Source: Chlamydiota bacterium
GTDB taxonomy: Bacteria > Chlamydiota > Chlamydiia > Chlamydiales > 2-12-FULL-49-11
Assembly: GCA_023269435.1 (NCBI GenBank)
Contig: JAHFTJ010000004.1
Location: 1 to 35,609 of the forward strand
Length of the DNA: 35,609 nucleotides
Reading direction: 5' to 3'
Position numbers and translations under genes: made by a program. Shown here in pieces: positions 9,292 to 18,903 of the stretch. The notes under the pieces were generated by a model, which saw nothing but the letters and a program-made list of their open reading frames with translations, did not search any database and was not told where the DNA came from. The number at the start of each line of letters is the position of its first letter. The first letter of the stretch is position 1.

Positions 9292-12147
9292 ATGCGTTTA
9301 CTATTGTTTTTTATATGCATTACATCTTTTTTACATTGTAAAAATCAAAATTTTCAATATATAGATGAAAAAAATCAACTAACAATTTTATCTCCATCAT
9401 TGTCTAATCAAAAAAGGGCAAAAATTAGATTAAAAAACGGTTTAGAAGCGTACATAATATCAGACAGCGAAGCTAGTCAATCTGCAGCTGCACTTTCAGT
9501 AGAATCAGGAGCATGGAATGATCCAGAGCAGTGTGATGGTATGGCTCATTTTTGTGAGCATATGTTATTCATGGGTTCAGAAAAATACCCAAATGAAAAT
9601 GAATTTTTTCAAGCCGTTTCTGATTGCAGTGGGGTTGCTAATGCTTACACATCGTCTGATAGAACAGTTTACATGTTCTCATCTAATAACAACTCATTTC
9701 AAAATATATTAGATATATTTTCTAATTTTTTTACAAACCCTCTATTTAAAAAAGACGCAATTAAACGTGAGTTATTAGCTGTAAACCAAGAGTATCAAAA
9801 AAATATAGAAAATGACTCTTGGCGTGAGAATATGATTTTTAAAGAGAGTGGCAACCAAAATCACCAAAATGCGAAATTTTCAACTGGAAATGAAAATACA
9901 CTAAGTAAAATATCTATAGAATCGTTGATAAATTGGTATAAATTCTTTTACAGTGCAGATAAAATGCATCTTTCAATTTATTCCAATAAATCACTTAAAG
10001 AACTTGTAGAATTAGTCATAAATTTATTTAATAACATACCAACAAATAATCAACGACAACCTACTCCTTATGCACAACTTACATCAGAGACTCAAAAAGG
10101 ACACATAACTTATATAAAACCATTAAAAGATATTAGACAAATTTCCATGGGATGGGAAATGCCAACAAATATAGCAGAAGATACAGATGCTCGTGCATCA
10201 TATTTAATAGGATACTACTTAACGAGTAAATGTAAAAATAGCTTATATGAAAAACTAAACAAAGTAAATCTTGCAGAAGATATATCATATACATGCGATA
10301 GTTTTGATAAAAAAAACATGATATTAACACTTGTTATAAATTTAACTAACAAAGGCGTCTCAAATTTAGATGAAGTTATTGATACAACTTTTCAATGTAT
10401 AAATTCAATAAAAGAGAACGGTGTACCTAAATATATATTCGATGAAATAAACAAGATATCTACAATAAATTATCAATGGCAATCTAGAATAGAGCCGTTC
10501 AATTTTGTTCAACAATTAGCTAACGACATGATTGATGAACCTATAGATACATTTCCATATAAAAGTACTGTTATCAATCTTTTTAAACCTGAATTGATAA
10601 AAGAGGCGCTAAAACAAATGACGCCACAAAATTGTCTATTTTTTGTTGTAGCATCCCCAACGATAACAGGACAAATTCCAGATAAAAAAGAACGATGGAA
10701 TGGTGGTGAATATAAAGTCGTGCAAATCGATAAAGAGAGACTCGATACTTTGCTATCTATAAATGAAATATCTGAGATAGGCGAACCTAACAACTTTATT
10801 CCAAATGAATTAAAATTAATAAATCATAAAAATAAAGACAATAAACCTACATTAATAGCTGACGAACAATTTGGAAAATGTTTCGTTTTAGAAGATTCGT
10901 TTTACTTAGTGCCAGAAATAGAAGTCAGATTAGGAATTAAATCGCATGTTATAAATGACAATACAAAAAATATTGTACTTACAGATTTATTAACAATACA
11001 ACTGCAAAAAAAATTAGCCACATTAATATCTGCAGCAAATAGAGCAAACATAAATGTAAATATCTACCAAAAAAATTTAAAATTAAATATTGCCATAGGT
11101 GGTTATAGTAACAAAGTCGACATATTGATAAATAAAATTATAGAGGGGATAAAAATCAATTCACCATCTATAGAAGAATTTCGTCTATGTATAGATCAAT
11201 TAAGTAGTTGTTACGAAGAGATGAAATGTGCGCTACCATTTTTTCAGTCGCAATACATTATGAAAAGTATACTATTCAATAATGAAAAAAATGATCAGCA
11301 ACTATGTTCGACTTTACTTGAAATAACATATGAAGATTTTATAAACTATACGCAACAATTTAAAGAACAAATATACGTAGAAGGGATCATATCTGGTAAT
11401 ATAAATACGAATAATGCAAAAAAAATGTGGGAAAATATTAAAAATCAACTATATATGACTCCATACCCAAAAATCAATCACAGTAAAAAAACAATAATTG
11501 CACTAAACGAATTAACGGAGCCACAAAGGATAGAGCTCGAATCGCCAGTAAAGGGAAATTCCACATTACTCATGCTTCACCTCGGAGAAAACTCTTTTGA
11601 GAATATAGCAACTCACAAAATACTATCAAAAGCTCTATCGGAGGCATTTTTTTCTACATTACGAACTAAACAACAAACAGGTTATATGACAAAAGGTTGG
11701 TTATTGGAAGAAAATGACGAATTAATGTTCTTTTTCAACGTTCATTCAACAACACATTACAGTCAAGAACTACTTAGCAGGTTTGAGCTCTTTATAGAAG
11801 AATTCAACAGAGATATAGAAAAAAATATACCGGAAGAGCGTTTCTCGTTTTTAAAAAACTCAACAATTACATCTCTTATCCAACCGCAACAAAACTTATG
11901 CAAAAAAACATGTGAAATAGAAAATTTAGCATTTATATACAATGGAAATTTTTCAAGGGATGATTCCATCATAGAAGCGCTCAACAATTTATCATACAAA
12001 CAATTCATTTGTAGCGTACAATCGTCTTTGTCAAGACAAAATGGAAAGCGAATAGCAGTATTAATCGACGGAGCAAAGAGTGATAATAAATCTTTCTCAT
12101 ATCGTCAAACAACAATAAACAAAGCAGTTGAAATGGAAAGACGCTAA
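9292..12147 (+). CDS. Insulinase-family (M16) zinc metalloprotease, pitrilysin/IDE-like
   Basis: Inverted zinc motif HFCEHMLFMGSEKYPNENEF; long M16 architecture; FFSTLRTKQQTGYM near the C-terminus; N-terminal signal/lipobox-like ICITSFLHC. Confidence 0.9.
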   Translation: MRLLLFFICITSFLHCKNQNFQYIDEKNQLTILSPSLSNQKRAKIRLKNGLEAYIISDSEASQSAAALSVESGAWNDPEQCDGMAHFCEHMLFMGSEKYPNENEFFQAVSDCSGVANAYTSSDRTVYMFSSNNNSFQNILDIFSNFFTNPLFKKDAIKRELLAVNQEYQKNIENDSWRENMIFKESGNQNHQNAKFSTGNENTLSKISIESLINWYKFFYSADKMHLSIYSNKSLKELVELVINLFNNIPTNNQRQPTPYAQLTSETQKGHITYIKPLKDIRQISMGWEMPTNIAEDTDARASYLIGYYLTSKCKNSLYEKLNKVNLAEDISYTCDSFDKKNMILTLVINLTNKGVSNLDEVIDTTFQCINSIKENGVPKYIFDEINKISTINYQWQSRIEPFNFVQQLANDMIDEPIDTFPYKSTVINLFKPELIKEALKQMTPQNCLFFVVASPTITGQIPDKKERWNGGEYKVVQIDKERLDTLLSINEISEIGEPNNFIPNELKLINHKNKDNKPTLIADEQFGKCFVLEDSFYLVPEIEVRLGIKSHVINDNTKNIVLTDLLTIQLQKKLATLISAANRANINVNIYQKNLKLNIAIGGYSNKVDILINKIIEGIKINSPSIEEFRLCIDQLSSCYEEMKCALPFFQSQYIMKSILFNNEKNDQQLCSTLLEITYEDFINYTQQFKEQIYVEGIISGNINTNNAKKMWENIKNQLYMTPYPKINHSKKTIIALNELTEPQRIELESPVKGNSTLLMLHLGENSFENIATHKILSKALSEAFFSTLRTKQQTGYMTKGWLLEENDELMFFFNVHSTTHYSQELLSRFELFIEEFNRDIEKNIPEERFSFLKNSTITSLIQPQQNLCKKTCEIENLAFIYNGNFSRDDSIIEALNNLSYKQFICSVQSSLSRQNGKRIAVLIDGAKSDNKSFSYRQTTINKAVEMERR

Positions 12148-12171
12148 AGATTTAAAAAAATTTGGTATCTT

Positions 12172-12414
12172 ATGTTAATTAGAGTATTTATATTTTTTTT
12201 CATTATATTTACAACAAATTTACTGCCAACTAATAATAAAGGGTATTTTTTTTCGCGCTGGTTTAAAACGCAAGAAAAAGTTTGGCATTGTAGAAATTGT
12301 AATTATAAACATTATCAGGAGGCTAGACCTGAAAAGTGCTACATTTGTAAAGGAAATAAATTCTTTTATTATTACGAATCATTTAGAGATTACGACGACG
12401 ATGAAGGGTTGTAA
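12172..12414 (+). CDS. Small membrane-anchored or secreted rubredoxin-like zinc-ribbon protein
   Basis: N-terminal hydrophobic segment followed by VWHCRNCNYKHYQEARPEKCYICKGNKF (CxxC-x(n)-CxxC). Confidence 0.55.
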   Translation: MLIRVFIFFFIIFTTNLLPTNNKGYFFSRWFKTQEKVWHCRNCNYKHYQEARPEKCYICKGNKFFYYYESFRDYDDDEGL

Positions 12415-12431
12415 AACAAAATTTTCAATAA

Positions 12432-13508
12432 TTATTTTAAGATAAAACATTTAATATTCTTCAACAAAAAGTTGACGCCAACTTCATTTATATGACCGTC
12501 GCTCTCTAAATTAAAACATTTTTTAACATCTGTTGCATGTTTTTGTATAAAAAAATAATAAGAATTATCATATTCTCGAGAATTAATCATTGTTGTAATT
12601 CCTGAGACTAAACGATTTGAATTTTCATATATTTGTAAAAACAACCATTTTATAATACATTTACCAAAAATCGAATTATTTTGCGCACCATAAACATCTA
12701 ATTTAGCAGTATTTAATCCAAGTTCGTCCCCAAGAATATTTCTAACATAGCTTAATGCATGCCATTCACTATTAACTTCTTTTTGGGAAAATTCTAAAAT
12801 AATAGATTCTTTATATTCTTGTACAAGTCTCAATAGTTTTATTTCAACGCTCTCTTCTTTACCATTAACTTCATCACACAACCTCCTTGCTACTTCAAGC
12901 CACGTTGGATAGCAACGCGTAGAAGCTTCTGCTAATTCAGATAAGATGCTCAATGTTTTATCGTTAGAAACTTCATTTGAATCTATTTTTTTTACTATAT
13001 TTTTCAAATAAATGGATAATTGCTTACAAAACAATTCTCTTTTTCTATAGTCATTTGGATAAATATTATCATTTTTTATGACCGTCCATTCGCACAATCT
13101 TCCTAGATTTTCTAATTTTGATTGTTGTGATTTATTAAATTTTCCTTTTATTGTATTTATATCAATGAATTTACCAACAAGAACCATAATACTGATTGAG
13201 CTATCTGATTCTAAATCATGTGGAATGTCAATCTCTGGAGGTTTTAAATGTAAATTTTTATGATTTATTTTAGTTTTGCTAAAACAAGATATCGATTTTC
13301 CTATTAACCAACTTATTCCAATTGGCACTACAAACATAATAAAGATTAAACAAGCAATTGCTTCTTTTGCGATGTTATGAATTCTATTCATTTCCCAGTG
13401 TTTGTGTTTAAATGCAATTAAAGTATGTGAGACTAATTTAAATAACGGTTGTTTTAAATAACTTCCTATAACATTTGCATAACTATAATCACAATTATTT
13501 AAATTCAT
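12432..13508 (-). CDS. Hypothetical protein with one strong N-terminal hydrophobic segment
   Basis: Long intact ORF (358 aa) with hydrophobic AIACLIFIMFVVPIGISWLIG. No recognised catalytic motif. Confidence 0.6.
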   Translation of the reverse strand: MNLNNCDYSYANVIGSYLKQPLFKLVSHTLIAFKHKHWEMNRIHNIAKEAIACLIFIMFVVPIGISWLIGKSISCFSKTKINHKNLHLKPPEIDIPHDLESDSSISIMVLVGKFIDINTIKGKFNKSQQSKLENLGRLCEWTVIKNDNIYPNDYRKRELFCKQLSIYLKNIVKKIDSNEVSNDKTLSILSELAEASTRCYPTWLEVARRLCDEVNGKEESVEIKLLRLVQEYKESIILEFSQKEVNSEWHALSYVRNILGDELGLNTAKLDVYGAQNNSIFGKCIIKWLFLQIYENSNRLVSGITTMINSREYDNSYYFFIQKHATDVKKCFNLESDGHINEVGVNFLLKNIKCFILK

Positions 13509-13578
13509 ATTACCCCTATTAGTATTTCATTTATTATGATATATACAAATAAATAAAAGCAACAAATAAAAGTAAGTC

Positions 13579-13618
13579 CTTAAAAAGTTATGACGATAAA
13601 AGATCATAACTTTTTAAG
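13579..13618 (-). terminator. Perfect 15-bp inverted repeat, candidate terminator of the prolyl oligopeptidase gene
   Basis: CTTAAAAAGTTATGA-cgataaaaga-TCATAACTTTTTAAG: arms are exact reverse complements with a 10-nt loop, about 40 bp past the stop of the 13656..15776 gene. Confidence 0.55.
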
Positions 13619-13655
13619 AAACAAAATATGTAAATTTTTAATTATCATAAAGATA

Positions 13656-15776
13656 TTACATTTGAAGTTGTTTTATTAAAAAAGCAAGCTTATCAGCAGT
13701 TTCATCAATTACCTTAGAGATAGGTTTTCCAGCTCCATGGCCTGCTGAAGTTTCAATTCTTATGAGAATGGGCGATTCTCCCTCTTGAGCTCCCTGCATA
13801 GTAGCTGCAAACTTAAAGCTATGAGCCGGAACTACCCTATCATCGTGATCTCCTGTCAAAATTAAAGTCGGCGGATAGGCTGTTCCTGATTGAATGTTGT
13901 GTAAAGGAGAGTATTTGTATAAATAGGCAAATTGATTTGCCTTTTCTGAAGAGCCATATTCAGGCACCCAAGCCCAACCAATTGTGAACTTTTGATAGCG
14001 AAGCATATCAAGAACTCCAACCGCCGGAACAACTGCTCCAAAAAGCTCTGGTCTTTGAATCATGCAAGCTCCTACTAAAAGCCCTCCATTACTTCCCCCG
14101 TAAATGGCAAGTTTTGAAGGAGAGGTAATTTTTTCGCTAATAAGCCACTCGGCCGCTGAAATAAAATCATCAAAGCAATTTTGTTTATTTTCAAGATTTC
14201 CGGCACTATGCCAAGCTTCTCCATACTCTCCTCCCCCTCGAATGTTTGCTAAAACAAACACTCCGCCCATTTCAAGCCAAGCGGCTACCTCTGTAGAAAA
14301 AAATGGTTCCACAGAAATATTAAAACCCCCATAGCCAGCTAAAAGAACTGGATTTTTCCCATCAAGCAAAAGATCTTTTCTAGAAACAATAAACATAGGA
14401 ATTTTCGTTCCATCTAGACTTGAGTAAAAAACTTGTTTAATTTCAAATTCTTTTAAAGAAAGAGGAAAAGTCGGCTGAAAAAAGATTTCGCTTTTTTTCG
14501 ATTCAAAATCATATCGATAGACAGTCTCAGGACTTGTAAAGCTTGTAAAAATATAAAAAGTTTCAAAGTCTAATTTCTTACCGGAAAAGCCTCTAACAGC
14601 TCCGAGCGATGGTAAAATAAGCTCTTTTTGAAAAGAGCCATCCAAATTGAAAAAATGAATTTGGCTATGAACATCTTTGAGGTATGTCAAAACAAACTGC
14701 TCTCCAATTAAAGTCGCATCTTGTAATGTGTCTACACTTTCAGGAATCAATTCTTTCCAATTTCCTTCTTCAGGAAAGTTTAGATCAACTTCAATGATCC
14801 GCCCTTTATGAGCTCCTTTATCTGTTTGAAACCAAAAAAGATTCTCCTCGTTCCCAACATATTTAACCTTCGCATCAAACTTAGAAAAAAGTTCGTAAGT
14901 GGTTTTTATTTCATCTATTTTCTTATAAAAAATAGCATTTTCTGAAGCTGAGCCTTTAAGTACAGAAATGACAAGGAATTTGCCATCCTCTGTTACATGA
15001 GATGAAAAAAACCACTCCTTATGGTCTGGTCTTTCATACACTAAAAGATCTTCTTTTTGAGGATGGCCAATTTGATGAAAGTAGATTTTTTGGTTGACGT
15101 TCAGAGATTCAAAAACTCCCTCTTCAGGCTTTTCATAACAGGAATAATAAAATCCTGAAGAATCAGGTAACCAGGAGACTTCTGAAAACTTAATCCATTT
15201 TAAGTGGTCACTTAATTCTTTTCCAGTTTCGATATCTAATACTTTGATGTCAACCCAATCAGACCCTGCTTGAGAAAGCCCGTAAGCTAACAGTTTACCA
15301 TCTTCACTTGGAATATAAAAATTTAAAGCAACTGTTCCATTATCAGAAAGTTTATTTGGATCTAAAAGAAGAGAAGGAGTCTCTCCCAATTTTTCAAAAA
15401 TGTAAACTGCAGACTGGTTTTGAAGTCCATTATTTTTTGAAAAAAAATAACGACCTGCTTTTTTGAAAACAAGTCCATATCTCTCATAATTCCAAAGAGA
15501 CTCTAACCTTTTTCGAATCTTCTCTCTTTGTGGGATTTGACTTAGATAATCAAACGTTAGTTGATTTTGCGCTTTAACCCACGTTTTTGTTTCCTCTTTA
15601 TCTGGATCTTCCAAGTATCTATAAGGATCTTTTACTGCAATTCCATGATAAACATCTACTTGAGCATCTTGCCTAGATTTTGGATAAACAAGTACTTTTG
15701 ATTCTTTAGAAGAGCCAAACGCACTAAAGTTCATGACGACTCCTAAAATAGAGAGAAAAAAAATTTTATAAACCAT
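13656..15776 (-). CDS. Prolyl oligopeptidase family serine peptidase (S9A), putatively exported
   Basis: PKSRQDAQVDVYHGIAVKDPYRYLEDPDKEETKTWVKAQN N-terminal propeller signature; GGSNGGLL nucleophile elbow; DHDDRVVPAHS; catalytic GHGAGKP; signal-like N-terminus. Confidence 0.93.
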   Translation of the reverse strand: MVYKIFFLSILGVVMNFSAFGSSKESKVLVYPKSRQDAQVDVYHGIAVKDPYRYLEDPDKEETKTWVKAQNQLTFDYLSQIPQREKIRKRLESLWNYERYGLVFKKAGRYFFSKNNGLQNQSAVYIFEKLGETPSLLLDPNKLSDNGTVALNFYIPSEDGKLLAYGLSQAGSDWVDIKVLDIETGKELSDHLKWIKFSEVSWLPDSSGFYYSCYEKPEEGVFESLNVNQKIYFHQIGHPQKEDLLVYERPDHKEWFFSSHVTEDGKFLVISVLKGSASENAIFYKKIDEIKTTYELFSKFDAKVKYVGNEENLFWFQTDKGAHKGRIIEVDLNFPEEGNWKELIPESVDTLQDATLIGEQFVLTYLKDVHSQIHFFNLDGSFQKELILPSLGAVRGFSGKKLDFETFYIFTSFTSPETVYRYDFESKKSEIFFQPTFPLSLKEFEIKQVFYSSLDGTKIPMFIVSRKDLLLDGKNPVLLAGYGGFNISVEPFFSTEVAAWLEMGGVFVLANIRGGGEYGEAWHSAGNLENKQNCFDDFISAAEWLISEKITSPSKLAIYGGSNGGLLVGACMIQRPELFGAVVPAVGVLDMLRYQKFTIGWAWVPEYGSSEKANQFAYLYKYSPLHNIQSGTAYPPTLILTGDHDDRVVPAHSFKFAATMQGAQEGESPILIRIETSAGHGAGKPISKVIDETADKLAFLIKQLQM

Positions 15777-15938
15777 AACGCAAAACCTTTTTTATAATAT
15801 ATTATATATTAGTGAATTAGATTTAAAATTGCACCATTATTCTGCATTTTTTCATCCTACATGCCACTAGCGTTATGACATATAAAATATTTTTTTATTC
15901 CTTATCTATGGGTATTGCATTAGATTTTTGAATCGAGG

Positions 15939-16460
15939 TTATAATGAAATTTGCATTAATATTTTTGTACCGTACGTTCCATCTCTCTGTTTTAAGAATT
16001 TTTTATGTTTACCATATTCACTAAAGCCCTCCCTAGAGTATAAATTATAAGCAGGATTACCCTCGTAAACCTCTAAATGTAACAATGTTATACCAAAAGT
16101 ATTTTTAGCTTCTTTCATTATATGTCGTAAAAGATGAGTTCCTATTCCTCTATTTCGATATTTCGGATCTACTACAATCGCAAAAAGACTTTGATGCGCA
16201 AGTTTTTCAAATGAATTAACATATATTACAGCCATCGCAACTGGAATATTATCTATATCTACTGTATAAGCTGAATTTTTACGTGCATACATTTGCCACA
16301 CTCTCACAGCATCATTAACCTCATTTAGATCGGTCATAGGAAACCAACTTAATAAGACGGGATCCATTAAAATCTCTGTTAGAGCAAACGAATCTGCCTC
16401 AACCATACCTCTAATTTTTATATCTTCATCGTTATATTTTTCTACTTTACCATTACTCAT
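15939..16460 (-). CDS. GNAT-family N-acetyltransferase
   Basis: FAIVVDPKYRNRGIGTHLLRHIMKEA acetyl-CoA binding motif A and LHLEVYEGNPAYNLYSREGF motif B. Confidence 0.85.
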   Translation of the reverse strand: MSNGKVEKYNDEDIKIRGMVEADSFALTEILMDPVLLSWFPMTDLNEVNDAVRVWQMYARKNSAYTVDIDNIPVAMAVIYVNSFEKLAHQSLFAIVVDPKYRNRGIGTHLLRHIMKEAKNTFGITLLHLEVYEGNPAYNLYSREGFSEYGKHKKFLKQRDGTYGTKILMQISL

Positions 16461-16990
16461 AACTCAACTTCCATTACATATCTCGCTCTAAATCCATCAT
16501 CTAATTTAACGAAATTATCTTGCTTTGCAATTTCCTTAAAGCCATTCTCTTTGAGAAGTTTCATTATTGGAGCACCTTCCCAAATTTCAACATCCATAAA
16601 TTCAAGTGAAAATCGCATTTTAGCCAAATTTTTTATATTACGCAGCAAAGAAGCTCCAATTCCAATATGATAATAATTTGGATTTACAGCCATATACATC
16701 ATACAAGTATGCGCTACTTTTTTATATGGCATAAGAAATATTGTAGCAACACCGACAACTTCATTATTGTAAACAGCCGTTAAACTTGCATTATATTTAA
16801 AAAATCCTATCCAATTACGGACAAAAACATCAACATCCAATTCTGAAGAAGGTGGATACCATTTTCTTACACTAAGATCATAGAGCCATTTTCTTACGCA
16901 TAACTCATCATTTACAATAGTATATCTCAAATCGTAACTGCTCTCTTGCGTAATGTTTTTTTTATTATCATTCATTCTACACTCATCCAA
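16457..16990 (-). CDS. GNAT-family N-acetyltransferase, tandem paralog
   Basis: MYMAVNPNYYHIGIGASLLRNIKNLA and MDVEIWEGAPIMKLLKENGFKEI. ATGA overlap with the downstream paralog. Confidence 0.82.
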   Translation of the reverse strand: MDECRMNDNKKNITQESSYDLRYTIVNDELCVRKWLYDLSVRKWYPPSSELDVDVFVRNWIGFFKYNASLTAVYNNEVVGVATIFLMPYKKVAHTCMMYMAVNPNYYHIGIGASLLRNIKNLAKMRFSLEFMDVEIWEGAPIMKLLKENGFKEIAKQDNFVKLDDGFRARYVMEVEL

Positions 16991-18081
16991 ATTCTTTTAA
17001 ATAAGCATTAACAAACTCATCTATTTCACCATTCATAACACCCTCAAAATCAGAAGTTTCATACTTTGTTCTAGTGTCTTTAACAAGTCTATAAGGTTGA
17101 AGGATATAATTTCTAATCTGCGACCCCCATGAGATGTCCTTCTTTTCTCCGCTAATTTCATCCATTTTTTTCTTTCGCTCTTCTACTTTTACCTCATATA
17201 TCTTTGATTTTAACATTTTTAAACAAACCTCCCGATTTTGTATTTGACTCCTCTCATTTTGACAAGTCATAACAATTCCAGTCGGAATATGCGTCATTCT
17301 AACGGCGGAGTCTGTCGTATTCACATGTTGACCTCCGGCGCCAGAAGAACGGTAAGTGTCTACCCTAAGATCATCAGGTTTTATGTCGACCTCTATGTTA
17401 TCTTCAATCTCAGGGATTACTTCAACTGAAGCAAAACTAGTATGTCTACGCGCCCCCGAATCAAACGGCGATATCCTTACCAATCTATGAACACCCTTCT
17501 CTCCTTTACAGAAACCATAAGCAAACCGTCCTGTCAATTTAAAAGTTATATTTTTTATCCCCGCAACATCTCCATCCAATCTATCAATCTCCGTGCAAAC
17601 CCACCCCCTCCTGTTTGCAAATCTTTGATACATTCTAGAGAGCATCAACACCCAATCGCAAGCCTCTGTGCCACCTGCACCTGCATTAATATTAAGATAA
17701 CAAGAGTTTTGGTCAAGTTCACCTGAAAGCATTTTTTTGACTTCAAACTCTTCTAATTTTTTAATTAAACTTAATAATTCTTTTTGAAGTTGAATAAAAA
17801 ACCCTTCATCTTTTATTAGATCTATATCTTTATATAAATCAATAATATCTTTATAATTATTGAAAATTTCATTAAATGGATCAACCCACTCTTTCAATTT
17901 ATTAGATTCACGAATAATTTTTTGAGCACTCTCTCTATCATTCCAAAAATCGCGACCAGCCATATCTTTTTCAAATTCTAAAATTTTAATCTGTTTTTTA
18001 TCGACATCAAAGCCACCTCCGCATTTCAATTATTCTCTTCTCAGCATCTTTTAAAACACCGTTAAATTCTTCATTATTCAT
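16983..18081 (-). CDS. prfB: Peptide chain release factor 2, expressed by +1 programmed frameshift
   Basis: GGQHVNTTDSAVR (GGQ motif) and RF2 body in ORF 16983..18029. Upstream zero frame starts ATG at 18081 and reads MNNEEFNGVLKDAEKRIIEMRRWL then CTT TGA (18012-18007). SD-like GGAGG lies just before the slippery CTT T. Confidence 0.93.
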
Positions 18082-18132
18082 ACAGATACCCTTAATTTTT
18101 TATAAAAAATCACATTGATTCTTTATGTACCC

Positions 18133-18161
18133 TTTACATAAAAGATCAACCAATATATAAT
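18133..18161 (+). promoter_or_regulatory. Candidate sigma70/sigma66-type promoter for ORF 18215..18478
   Basis: TTTACA - 17 nt - TATAAT, about 54 nt upstream of the ATG. Confidence 0.55.
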
Positions 18162-18214
18162 AATACAAAACATAAATGTTAAACATTTAAAAAAAATTAA
18201 TAGGAGTTTATTTC

Positions 18215-18478
18215 ATGCAACCAAATAACATTCAAGATACAAATTCTCTAACTACATTTTTAAAAGAATCTGAAAAATTTTTATCAACATCAATAACCAA
18301 AATTAAAGAATTTATTGGTCCTTTTTTTGCAAAAGCAGCATTAACTCTTCAAAACTTTTATAAAAACTATCCAATAGTTTATTTAATATCTTTTGTAGCT
18401 ACGCTTTTTATATTACCATCAAATTTAGTGATACCATTTATAGCTTTATCAATTATTTTGTTGGGTTATAGACAATAG
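18215..18478 (+). CDS. Small hypothetical protein with C-terminal hydrophobic hairpin
   Basis: SD TAGGAG, intact 87-aa ORF, hydrophobic YPIVYLISFVATLFILPSNLVIPFIALSIILLGY. Confidence 0.55.
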   Translation: MQPNNIQDTNSLTTFLKESEKFLSTSITKIKEFIGPFFAKAALTLQNFYKNYPIVYLISFVATLFILPSNLVIPFIALSIILLGYRQ

Positions 18479-18564
18479 ATTACTAAAAAGTTGCCAAATA
18501 ATTTTCACATTAACATTAAAACAATAAATAAATTTAAAAAACAAATTTAATAGGAGTTCATTTC

Positions 18565-18903
18565 ATGATACAATCAATAGACGTCAGTGCCATGGCAAGC
18601 GCAACATGGGGATACATAACAACAGCAGCTGCAATAACAGCATCTAAAGTAAGTGCTTTTGCAAAAACAGCTTTAACATTTATTTTAGCAACTTTTAACA
18701 AAATTCCACTACTTTCACCTGTATCATCAAGAATAGCAACAGTTTCTTTAGTGGGTGCCGTAACAGCTGGTGTATTATATGGTGCATATAAAGTCATAAA
18801 ATACATCAACAACCACTATCAACAACCACTATCAGCAACAACTCCAACAACAACGACAACCCGACTTCACCCAAACAACCGACCATCAGAGCTAAATTTA
18901 TAA
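18565..18903 (+). CDS. Small hydrophobic protein with Thr-rich tail, Inc-like candidate
   Basis: SD TAGGAG in the same leader context as 18215; two hydrophobic segments; low-complexity TTPTTTTTR tail. Confidence 0.5.
   Translation: MIQSIDVSAMASATWGYITTAAAITASKVSAFAKTALTFILATFNKIPLLSPVSSRIATVSLVGAVTAGVLYGAYKVIKYINNHYQQPLSATTPTTTTTRLHPNNRPSELNL
18805..18843 (+). repeat. 13-bp tandem repeat, two perfect copies plus a third 11/13 copy, inside ORF 18565..18903
   Basis: ATCAACAACCACT ATCAACAACCACT ATCAGCAACAACT. Confidence 0.9.

Noticed and set aside
14104-14334. 76-aa plus-strand ORF
   Set aside because: Antisense to prolyl oligopeptidase, overlapping its catalytic region.
17238-17726. Two plus-strand ORFs (63 and 94 aa) inside prfB
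   Set aside because: Antisense to the well-supported RF2 coding sequence, with no SD or motif.
18558-18812. 84-aa minus-strand ORF
   Set aside because: Antisense to the Inc-like ORF 18565..18903, which has a clear SD; the complement of Ala/Val-rich DNA often stays open.
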